From assembly GCA_028293225.1 (NCBI GenBank), contig JAQGPE010000694.1:1-8208 (forward strand): a stretch of 8,208 nucleotides of DNA, in the 5' to 3' direction. Shown one piece after another: positions 1-5,782 of the stretch (within the stretch, counting starts at the first letter, position 1; each line of letters starts with the position of its first letter). The position numbers and the translations under genes were made by a program. Source of the stretch: Akkermansiaceae bacterium. Lineage in GTDB: Bacteria; Verrucomicrobiota; Verrucomicrobiia; Verrucomicrobiales; Akkermansiaceae. The notes beneath the pieces were generated by a model, which saw only the letters and a list, made by a program, of their open reading frames with translations, had not been told where the DNA came from and did no database searches.

Positions 1-804
1 GTATTGATCGGCCGGGAGAGTGGCGCGCATGGCATCGACCGCGGCTTTCTCGGTGCCCGGCTTCAGACGATAGAACAGGTTGTTGAAAACGTTGGATCGC
101 TGGTCGTCCGGCAGTGCCTTGATTCGCTCTTCGGCGCCCTTCGGATCGCTTTGAAGCAGGCTTGTCATCAGGGAGCCCTCAAACTGGGCGCGGGTGGAAC
201 TTCTGCCGTCCAGAGATTTGCTGTCGAAGGTCCCGGCCTCGATCTGCCGCTCCATCCAGGCGGTCGCGGCGGTGAGGTCTTTCGCCGCCCATTTCTGGAA
301 GGCATCGTTCAACTGCCAGGTCATGCGATCGCTGGCAATCCAGCTGGCAAAGCGCTCCATGACCTTTTCCGGATCTTTCTGCGCCAGCACGCCGATCAGC
401 ATGGACTCCAGCTGCGCCTTGTCGGCCTCGGTCGCATCCATGGCGGCGATTTCATCGAGCTGCGCCAGGAGCTCTCCGGCGGTCAGGCTGGTGAGCTTTT
501 TCTGCATCTCGATCATCAGGCGCATGTCGGCCACGTCGCCGGTCCGGTTCTTCTGCATTTCCAGCACCTTCTTCCAGTCGATCTTCTTGCCTGCGACGGC
601 GGCTTTGGGATCGTGAACACCCTTGCTGTTTTCAAGGGAAGACGAATAGGCCGCGCCGGCGTCGGTGTGGCGGGCGGAGTCGATCGAGCCGCGCAGGAGG
701 TCCGATTCGCGTTCCAGAGAACCGAGCCGCTGGCGTTGATAGCCGGTCCAGAAGCCGCCGGCGACGAGCGCGACCACGGGCGGGAGGACGTGAAGGAGTT
801 TCAT
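1..804 (-). CDS. Membrane-anchored helical-repeat protein of unknown function (3' end beyond window)
   Basis: The minus-strand frame opens with ATG at 804-802 and stays open for 268 codons to the left edge, so the C-terminus is missing. Residues 1-4 (MKLL) precede one hydrophobic segment at about 5-19 (VLPPVVALVAGGFW), which is either an uncleaved anchor or a signal peptide. A charged stretch at about 22-45 (QRQRLGSLERESDLLR) could be a short coiled coil. The rest is predicted to be helical. It carries a loose repeat of hydrophobic residues followed by xxDPxxA at about 137-148 (LAQKDPEKV), 165-180 (WAAKDLTAA) and 213-224 (LLQSDPKGA), recalling TPR- or HEAT-like solenoids. I see no catalytic motif and do not recognise a named family. 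It is divergent from the rsmC-like gene. The plus-strand ORF opposite has shadow composition, whereas this frame gives normal protein composition. A scaffold or envelope role is a guess. Confidence 0.72.
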   Translation of the reverse strand, partial: MKLLHVLPPVVALVAGGFWTGYQRQRLGSLERESDLLRGSIDSARHTDAGAAYSSSLENSKGVHDPKAAVAGKKIDWKKVLEMQKNRTGDVADMRLMIEMQKKLTSLTAGELLAQLDEIAAMDATEADKAQLESMLIGVLAQKDPEKVMERFASWIASDRMTWQLNDAFQKWAAKDLTAATAWMERQIEAGTFDSKSLDGRSSTRAQFEGSLMTSLLQSDPKGAEERIKALPDDQRSNVFNNLFYRLKPGTEKAAVDAMRATLPADQY

Positions 805-1030
805 GGGCGGAGGAGGAAGGCCGGATGAGGATCTGCGGCGCAGACCGGCCGCAGTATGGGATAAATCAGCGATGCGTCGCTTGGAAAATGTCTCCTGTGT
901 TTGGAGCCGCGTGTCATGCTTTCAAGCGCGGCATTCGATCGATCATGACTGGAAACGCGTGGCGACATTTCCACGCGCCCCGGCGTTTCCTGCTTCGCTT
1001 CACCCGTCCCACCCGTACATCGTCCCGCCC
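805..1030. other. Divergent intergenic region with nested inverted repeat
   Basis: These 226 bases separate two divergent genes and should hold both promoters. No convincing -35/-10 pair stands out on either strand. The visible structure is a dyad at 951-990. CGCGTGG (956-962) is complementary to CCACGCG (971-977) across an 8-base loop, and GGAAACGC (951-958) is complementary to GCGTTTCC (983-990). The two pairings share bases 956-958, so they compete or combine with a bulge. A further imperfect match joins 882-892 and 964-973. There is no T-tract, so an intrinsic terminator is unlikely. It could be a 5' leader structure of the rsmC transcript or an operator. Confidence 0.4.
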
Positions 1031-2035
1031 GTGAACCCCGCCCTTGAAACCCTGATGCTGCCTTTTGCCGCCGGCGAAGTCCCGGTGCCGAAGTCGGCGC
1101 TGTTTCTGGGCGCGGAGCCGCACCCCGATCTGAAGTCCTGGCCGCTGCTGACCGGCTGGCAGCCGCAGAAGCCGCTGGCCGATGCCTGGGACAAGGCTGG
1201 CTTCGAGCGGGCCGGCGAGACCCACAGTGCCTGGCCGCTGGTGCTGCTGCTGCCGGGGAAGTCGAAGGAGGAGACGCTGGTGCTCTTCGCCAAGGCCCAC
1301 GACTTGCTGGAAATGGGCGGCACGCTGGTGGTGGCGATGCCGAATACCGCCGGAGCGGGCCGTTTCGAGAAGGAACTGGCCGCCGCCGCCGGGGGCGTAA
1401 CGACCTTTTCGAAGAACAAGTGCCGGGTTTTCCGGGCCACCAAGACCTCCTCTTGGAACGCCGGAACGCTGACCGCCTGGCGGGCGCTGGGCGAGCCGCG
1501 GAAGATCGGGGGCACGGAGTGGACGACCCGCGCGGGCATTTTCAGCCCGGACCACATCGATCCCGGCTCGGCTTTTCTGGTCGAGCACCTGCCGGCCAAC
1601 CTGAAAGGCATTGCGGCCGATTTGGGCGCCGGCTGGGGCTTTCTGTCCAAGGCGCTGCTTGAAACCTCGCCGGATCTCAAGGCGGTGCACCTTTTCGAGG
1701 CGGATGCCCAGGCGCTGGACTGCGCGCGGACCAACCTGGCCGGTTCCTCCGTGGAGGCCTTCTTCCACTGGCATGACGTCGCGACCGGCCTGCCCGGCAA
1801 ATATGAGGTGGTGGTGGTCAATCCGCCCTTTCACACCGGCCAGAACATCAATATTTCCCTCGGCTGCCGCTTCCTGCGCTCGGCGGCCGATGCCCTGCGG
1901 ATCGGCGGCAAGCTCTTCATCGTCGCCAACCGGCAACTGCCCTACGAGGCGGAGCTCGACCGGCTGGGGCTGGTCTGGCGCAAGGTGGCGGAAAACGCGG
2001 CCTACAAGCTCCTGTTCGCCGACAAACGCCGCTGA
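1031..2035 (+). CDS. rsmC: RsmC/RlmG-type rRNA (guanine-N2-)-methyltransferase
   Basis: This is a SAM-dependent methyltransferase of the RsmC/RlmG family. By homology it makes m2G in rRNA; RsmC of E. coli modifies G1207 of 16S RNA in the 30S subunit. The protein has 334 residues, close to the 343 of E. coli RsmC. The N-terminal half (about 1-160) corresponds to the family's degenerate first domain. GIFSPDHIDPGS at 169-180 matches the conserved GVFSRDGLDVGS stretch before the catalytic domain. Motif I is DLGAGWG at 197-203 (SAM binding), and motif IV is NPPFH at 264-268 (target guanine). The frame opens far upstream at 803, but residues there look non-coding. GTG at 1031 gives a start (NPALETLMLPF) that aligns with the family N-terminus; ATG at 1055 is the alternative. 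No Shine-Dalgarno is visible. The rsuA-like gene follows after 35 bases. RlmG (23S) specificity cannot be excluded. Confidence 0.85.
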   Translation: MNPALETLMLPFAAGEVPVPKSALFLGAEPHPDLKSWPLLTGWQPQKPLADAWDKAGFERAGETHSAWPLVLLLPGKSKEETLVLFAKAHDLLEMGGTLVVAMPNTAGAGRFEKELAAAAGGVTTFSKNKCRVFRATKTSSWNAGTLTAWRALGEPRKIGGTEWTTRAGIFSPDHIDPGSAFLVEHLPANLKGIAADLGAGWGFLSKALLETSPDLKAVHLFEADAQALDCARTNLAGSSVEAFFHWHDVATGLPGKYEVVVVNPPFHTGQNINISLGCRFLRSAADALRIGGKLFIVANRQLPYEAELDRLGLVWRKVAENAAYKLLFADKRR

Positions 2036-2070
2036 TATCACCCTTTACCGGTCCCTCCCATTTTATCAGG

Positions 2071-2790
2071 ATGAAGCTCGTCAAACTGCTCGCCAACCTC
2101 GGCTACGGCTCCCGCAAGGACGTCCAGCGGACGATCCGCTCCGGCTCTGTCACCGACCTCGATGGAAACGTTCTCGGCGACAGCGATCTGCCGCCGGTCG
2201 AGACCATCCTTTTCAAGGGCGAGCCGCTCGATCCGCCGTTCCCGCTGGTCCTGGTGATGCACAAGCCGGAGGGCTACACCTGCAGCACGGACGACTCCGG
2301 TGACACGATCTATGATCTGCTGCCGAACCGCTTTTCCCTGCGGAACCCGGTCCTGAGCAGCGTCGGCCGCCTGGACAAGGAGACCACCGGCATGCTGCTG
2401 ATGACCGATGACGGCAAGCTGCTGCACCGTCTGATCAGCCCGAAGCACCATGTGCCAAAGGTTTACCAGGTCACCCTCGACCGCCCTCTGGAGGGCCACG
2501 AGGCGGAGCTTTTCGCCAGCGGCACCCTGGTGCTGCGCGGTGAGGAGCAGCCGCTGCTGCCAGCCGTGATGGAGGCGACCGGCGAAAAGGAAGCCCGCAT
2601 CACCCTGGAAGAAGGCCGCTATCACCAGGTCCGCCGCATGTTCGCTGCCGCGGGCAACCATGTGCTTGAGCTGAAGCGGGTCGCGATCGGAAGCCTGGCT
2701 CTTGACGAAGAACTGGAGCCGGGCGAATGGCGGGTGCTCGAGCCCGCGGAGCTGGCCCTGATCACCGGAAATCCCGTCCCCGCCGCCTGA
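2071..2790 (+). CDS. rsuA: 16S rRNA pseudouridine synthase, RsuA family
   Basis: This enzyme isomerises a uridine in rRNA to pseudouridine; E. coli RsuA acts on U516 of 16S RNA. At 239 residues it has the usual family length. Residues 1-45 form an S4 RNA-binding domain (MKLVKLLANLGYGSRKDVQ). The catalytic domain begins near 58 (LVLVMHKPEGYTCS). The signature GRLDKETTGMLLMTDDG spans 99-115 with catalytic Asp102, the same number as in E. coli RsuA. The late motif EGRYHQVRRMFAAAGNHV (181-198) is also typical. RsuA, RluE and RluB/F share this fold. The short length and single S4 domain favour RsuA, but the exact target base is inferred. It lies 35 bases after the rsmC-like gene and is probably co-transcribed, pairing two small-subunit RNA modifications. 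A weak AGG sits too close to the ATG to act as a normal ribosome binding site. Confidence 0.88.
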   Translation: MKLVKLLANLGYGSRKDVQRTIRSGSVTDLDGNVLGDSDLPPVETILFKGEPLDPPFPLVLVMHKPEGYTCSTDDSGDTIYDLLPNRFSLRNPVLSSVGRLDKETTGMLLMTDDGKLLHRLISPKHHVPKVYQVTLDRPLEGHEAELFASGTLVLRGEEQPLLPAVMEATGEKEARITLEEGRYHQVRRMFAAAGNHVLELKRVAIGSLALDEELEPGEWRVLEPAELALITGNPVPAA

Positions 2791-2798
2791 AGTTCCCC

Positions 2799-2828
2799 GG
2801 CGGATCGCGGAGTTCCGCCTTGTCCGCC
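2799..2828 (+). other. Intergenic hairpin between rsuA-like gene and membrane-protein gene
   Basis: GGCGGA (2799-2804) pairs with TCCGCC (2823-2828), and inside it GCGG (2807-2810) pairs with CCGC (2815-2818) around an AGTT loop. This gives about ten pairs with one internal loop. A second TCCGCC at 2814-2819 offers an alternative partner for the first arm. No T-run follows, so it is not a classic intrinsic terminator. It could slow transcription or protect the upstream message. Confidence 0.35.
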
Positions 2829-2858
2829 GCCTCCCGCCCCTTTAATCCCCGAACGCAG

Positions 2859-3464
2859 ATGACCCAAATGCACCTCTACGAAGGCCTGCCGCTGTTTGGA
2901 ACCGGCATTGTGCTGGGTCTGGCCTTGATCGCCAAGCACGCCTTGCTGCTGGTGAAGCCCGCCGAGTCCCAGGCTTTCCTGAAGACCTTTCCGCGCAACG
3001 ACAAGCTCGGCCAAGTGCTGCTGGGCTTCGGCATGCTGTGGTTCTGGCTGCTGGTCGCGCCGCCGGACAAGGGCGTCCTGAGCTTTCTCTCGATGGATCT
3101 CGGCGAGTTCGACAAAATCAAGAACGTGCTGCGGATCGCCGTGCCGATCTCCATCGTGCTGGTCGGCCTCTCGGTGAAGGAATTTCTGGCCGTCCGCGCG
3201 CTGGGTCTGGTGGGCCTGATGGTCGCCGCGCCTCTTTTCGGTGCCGCTTTCCAGAAGCCGGTGGAAAGCCGCCTGCTGATCCCCATCTACGTCTACGGCC
3301 TGGTGATCGCCTCGCTGTATTTTGTCGGCATGCCTTATCTGTTCCGGGATCTGGTGACCTGGGCCTCGGCGTCCGCCTCCCGGTGGCGGAATCTTTGCCT
3401 GGCCGGACTCACGTATGGAGTTGCGGTCCTCGCCTGCGCTCTGCTGTTCTGGAAGGGTTACTAA
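2859..3464 (+). CDS. Six-helix inner-membrane protein of unknown function
   Basis: The 201-residue product is largely hydrophobic, with about six likely transmembrane segments at roughly 13-31, 48-67, 90-106, 109-131, 139-161 and 179-198. A short polar loop (about 68-89, with DLGEFDKIKN) separates helices 2 and 3. A basic, serine/alanine-rich loop (about 162-178, SASASRWRN) precedes the last helix. I see no catalytic, metal-binding or transporter signature and do not recognise the family. The frame is open upstream from 2727 but overlaps the rsuA-like gene there, so ATG at 2859 was chosen; ATG at 2868 (MHLYEGLP) is an equally usable alternative. It lies 68 bases after the rsuA-like gene and 36 bases before the TonB receptor gene, so co-transcription with the receptor is plausible. 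It is not ExbB- or ExbD-like in layout. Confidence 0.72.
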   Translation: MTQMHLYEGLPLFGTGIVLGLALIAKHALLLVKPAESQAFLKTFPRNDKLGQVLLGFGMLWFWLLVAPPDKGVLSFLSMDLGEFDKIKNVLRIAVPISIVLVGLSVKEFLAVRALGLVGLMVAAPLFGAAFQKPVESRLLIPIYVYGLVIASLYFVGMPYLFRDLVTWASASASRWRNLCLAGLTYGVAVLACALLFWKGY

Positions 3465-3485
3465 GAGGGCCGGAAAGGCCGCTCT
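3464..3485 (+). other. Hairpin upstream of the TonB-receptor gene
   Basis: AGAGGGCC (3464-3471) pairs with GGCC-CTCT (3477-3480 and 3482-3485), with a single bulged G at 3481 and a GGAAA loop. This is eight pairs and starts on the last base of the upstream stop codon. The receptor ATG is 16 bases further on. No T-run follows (the next T stretch is TTT at 3496-3498). It could be a weak stop for the upstream gene or a leader structure affecting receptor translation; neither is shown. Confidence 0.35.
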
Positions 3486-3500
3486 CCGAACCCTATTTCC

Positions 3501-5573
3501 ATGAAGCGCGCCGCCCGGTTTTCCCTGCTCACCCTCGCCTCCCTCAGCGCTCCCGTCCTGGCCCAGGACGTGGAGAACAAGCTGCCTGAAATGGTGGTCA
3601 TGTCGCAGCGGCGCGAGCCGGTGCAGGCCGTCCTCCACGAGTGGACGGCGGAGGACATCAAGAAAGGCGCGCCGCGCACCTTGGACGAGCTGCTCTCCGA
3701 CGAGCCGTCCTTTTCCCTTTACCGCCGCCAGAACGCGCTGTTCGGCAATCCGACTTCGGCCGGGGTCAGCCTGCGCAACACCGGCGCCAGCGCGGCTTCG
3801 CGCACGCTGGTCCTGCTGGACGGCATCCCGCAGAACGATCCCTTCGGCGGCTGGCTTTACTGGGCCCGCTACGACTCGGAGTCGATCGGCTCCATGCGGA
3901 TCGTCCCCGCCGCCCAGTCGGTGGTGTGGGGCAACCAGAGCCCGGCCGGGGTGGTCCAGCTCGACTCGCCCGATCCCTTTGTGGAAAGCCACACGCTGAA
4001 GGTCGGCGCGGGCAGCCAGTCGTCCTACGGGGTCTCCACGCACAACCAGATGGTCAACGACGACGGCTCGCTGGCGGTCGGCTTCTCCGCCTTCGGCTTT
4101 CACACCGGCGGCTTCGAAGGCATCGCGGAAGATCAGCGCGGCCCGATCGACAAGCGCCTGTCGCTGGATGCCCAGGGCGCGGATCTCAGCCTCGCCTGGC
4201 GGCCGCGCCAGGGCCTGACCATCGAGCCGCGCGTTTCCTGGTACACGGAGAGCCGCGACAACGGCACGCCGCTGACGGGCAACACCACCGAGGCGCTCGA
4301 CCTGTCCCTGCGGGTGACCGGCGTGGAGAGCGACCTGACCTGGCAGGCGCTGACCTACTATCAGCACCGCGCCTTCACCTCGATCTTCTCCTCGGTCAAT
4401 GCCACCCGTACTGCCGAAACGCCGTCGCTGAATCAGTTCGACGTGCCGGGGGAGGGGACCGGCGGGGCCTTCACGCTGAAGTGGGAGCCGAACGAGAAAT
4501 GGACGCTGAACACCGGCATCGATTTCCGCTATCTCTCCGGCGCCACCAATGAGGAGGCCACCTTTATCTCGGGGCAGTTCACCCGTTTGCGCCAGGCCGG
4601 CGGCGACCAGACCACCACGGGGATTTTCGCGGCGGCCGGCTACCGGATCGACCCGGCGTCACGCATCGACCTCAGCGTCCGCGGCGATTACTGGTCGCAG
4701 GACAACGGCCACCGCGTCGAGCGCTCGCTGGTGAACGGCTCGGCGCTGAGGAATGAGTTCGACGGCGACCGCGACAGCTGGGAGCCGTCCGCCTCGCTGG
4801 CCTACACGCGGGATTTGACCAAGGATTTCCAGGTCAACGTTTCCGGCGGCAGCACCTACCGCCTGCCGAACCTCAATGAGCTCTATCGCCCCTACCGGGT
4901 GAAGAACGACATCATCGAGGCCAATCCCGGCCTGGACCCGGAGCGCTTTTACAGCGTGGAAGGCGGCTTCAAGTGGCAGGTGGCCAAGCCGGTGAAGGTC
5001 GAGGCTTCGGTGTTCCACCACACCATCAAGGACGCGATCGTCAACGTGCCGGTGACCGATCCGGACGAGATCTCGGCGATTTTCGGCACCATCCCGGCTG
5101 GCGGCTCCGGTTCGCAGCGGCGCAATGTGACCAAGGCGGAAGTCACCGGGGCGCAGGGCGCGATCATCTGGGACGCCCGCTACGACCTGCAGTTCCGCTT
5201 TGACGGCATCTGGACCGCGACCCGTTTCAGCGAGTCGAAGACCCAGCCGCTGCTGGTGGGCCATGAGTTCCCGCAGGCTCCGGACTTGCGCCTGATCGGC
5301 AGCACCACCTGGAAGCCCTGCGACAAGGTCGAACTGAGCGCTGGCGTGGAATACGGCAGCCGCCAGTTCGACGACGCCCTGGGCCAGCGCAAGATCCCGA
5401 GCTACTGGACCGCCCGTCTCGGCAGCTCATGGGAAATCGTGGAAGGCATCACCGCCTTCGCTCGCCTGGAAAATCTCTTCGATGCCGAGATCGCCACCGG
5501 TCAGTCGACCGATGGCATCCGCAGCGTCGCCGCCCCCCGCTCGCTCTGGGCCGGCGTGGAGTGGAAGTTCTGA
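3501..5573 (+). CDS. TonB-dependent outer-membrane receptor
   Basis: This is an outer-membrane active transporter powered by TonB-ExbBD. The 690-residue precursor begins with a Sec signal peptide (MKRAARFSLLTLASLSAPVLA, cleavage after about residue 21). A possible TonB box lies near 30-38 (EMVVMSQRR). The plug domain spans about 40-155 and shows the hallmark VSLRNTGASAASRTLVLLDGIPQNDP region (89-114) and NQSPAGVVQLDSP (145-157). The remainder is the beta-barrel, with TYRLPNLNELYRP and the ARLENLFDAEIATG stretch typical of the last strands. It ends in WKF, the aromatic terminus expected by the BAM machinery. The plug resembles the BtuB/vitamin-B12 and small-ligand class rather than SusC, since no carboxypeptidase-like N-terminal extension is present. 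The substrate cannot be read from sequence. It lies 36 bases after a membrane-protein gene and upstream of a PQQ-dependent dehydrogenase, so a sugar or PQQ ligand is possible. Confidence 0.92.
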   Translation: MKRAARFSLLTLASLSAPVLAQDVENKLPEMVVMSQRREPVQAVLHEWTAEDIKKGAPRTLDELLSDEPSFSLYRRQNALFGNPTSAGVSLRNTGASAASRTLVLLDGIPQNDPFGGWLYWARYDSESIGSMRIVPAAQSVVWGNQSPAGVVQLDSPDPFVESHTLKVGAGSQSSYGVSTHNQMVNDDGSLAVGFSAFGFHTGGFEGIAEDQRGPIDKRLSLDAQGADLSLAWRPRQGLTIEPRVSWYTESRDNGTPLTGNTTEALDLSLRVTGVESDLTWQALTYYQHRAFTSIFSSVNATRTAETPSLNQFDVPGEGTGGAFTLKWEPNEKWTLNTGIDFRYLSGATNEEATFISGQFTRLRQAGGDQTTTGIFAAAGYRIDPASRIDLSVRGDYWSQDNGHRVERSLVNGSALRNEFDGDRDSWEPSASLAYTRDLTKDFQVNVSGGSTYRLPNLNELYRPYRVKNDIIEANPGLDPERFYSVEGGFKWQVAKPVKVEASVFHHTIKDAIVNVPVTDPDEISAIFGTIPAGGSGSQRRNVTKAEVTGAQGAIIWDARYDLQFRFDGIWTATRFSESKTQPLLVGHEFPQAPDLRLIGSTTWKPCDKVELSAGVEYGSRQFDDALGQRKIPSYWTARLGSSWEIVEGITAFARLENLFDAEIATGQSTDGIRSVAAPRSLWAGVEWKF

Positions 5574-5581
5574 GAACGGAG

Positions 5582-5601
5582 GGGGGACACTCTTGTCCCC
5601 C
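5582..5601. other. Perfect hairpin in the left repeat copy
   Basis: GGGGGACA (5582-5589) pairs with TGTCCCCC (5594-5601) across a CTCT loop: eight perfect pairs, eight bases after the receptor stop codon. A second small stem follows and shares its edge, CCTGC (5600-5604) with GCAGG (5608-5612) around TAA. No T-tract follows, so it is at best an unconventional terminator or a 3' end stabiliser for the receptor message. Confidence 0.6.
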
Positions 5602-5710
5602 TGCTAAGCAGGTTGATTTGGTTGAAAGATCACATGTTTAACCTCTGGCCTCTTCCTCCAACCACCCACTCAACAGACGTTTCCCCCAAACCAAATCTTC
5701 GAACTCAGCA

Positions 5711-5728
5711 GGGAGACAAGTGTCTCCC
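5711..5728. other. Perfect hairpin in the right repeat copy
   Basis: GGGAGACA (5711-5718) pairs with TGTCTCCC (5721-5728). The AG between them means the innermost pair probably opens, giving seven pairs and a four-base loop. It is the inverted counterpart of the left hairpin and differs by one complete base-pair swap (G-C to A-T) and a shorter loop. It lies 55 bases upstream of the dehydrogenase ATG, within that gene's likely leader or promoter region. Confidence 0.6.
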
Positions 5729-5782
5729 CTCTGTTCCTTGAGTTGCGCGGCCGGCTCGCATCGGTTAGATCTTATTTGACGG

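Larger units (their letters stand above)
5574..5736. repeat. REPIN- or MITE-like element: two inverted ~48-base copies around a 65-base spacer
   Basis: The left copy (5574-5623, plus orientation) and right copy (5689-5736, reverse complement) align without gaps except for a 2-base difference in a hairpin loop, with 39 of 48 positions identical. Shared blocks include GAGGGG, GACACT, CCCTGCT and GATTTGGTT. Each copy has its own stem: 5582-5589 with 5594-5601, and 5711-5718 with 5721-5728. The element starts immediately after the receptor stop codon and ends 46 bases before the dehydrogenase start. I see no coding capacity. Paired inverted palindromic units are the layout of REPIN elements, which RAYT transposases mobilise, but the usual GTAG tetranucleotide is not obvious. 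A MITE with ~48-base inverted ends is the alternative; no target-site duplication is evident. Confidence 0.7.

Noticed and set aside
4..828. A 274-codon plus-strand frame at the left edge
   Set aside because: It is the shadow of the minus-strand gene at 1-804. That frame has ordinary protein composition, a membrane helix and repeats, and simply runs off the edge without a stop.
803..1030. N-terminal extension of the rsmC-like frame from ATG 803
   Set aside because: The extra 76 residues have non-coding-like composition, overlap the divergent gene start by two bases and have no counterpart in the RsmC family.
914..2041. A 375-codon minus-strand frame opposite the rsmC-like gene
   Set aside because: The plus strand carries the methyltransferase motifs; the antisense product is low-complexity and shows no domain.
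2622..4367. A 581-codon open frame on the minus strand
   Set aside because: It lies antisense across three genes with clear homology or topology. Its Gln/His/Arg/Gly-rich translation is the usual shadow of GC-rich third positions.
5429..5641. Small plus-strand frame running from the receptor gene into the repeat element
   Set aside because: It is out of frame with the receptor and its tail is just translated repeat sequence, with no independent support.
5743..5770. TTGCGC and TTAGAT, 16 bases apart, as a promoter for the dehydrogenase
   Set aside because: Each box matches the consensus at only three of six positions, no better than chance in this region.
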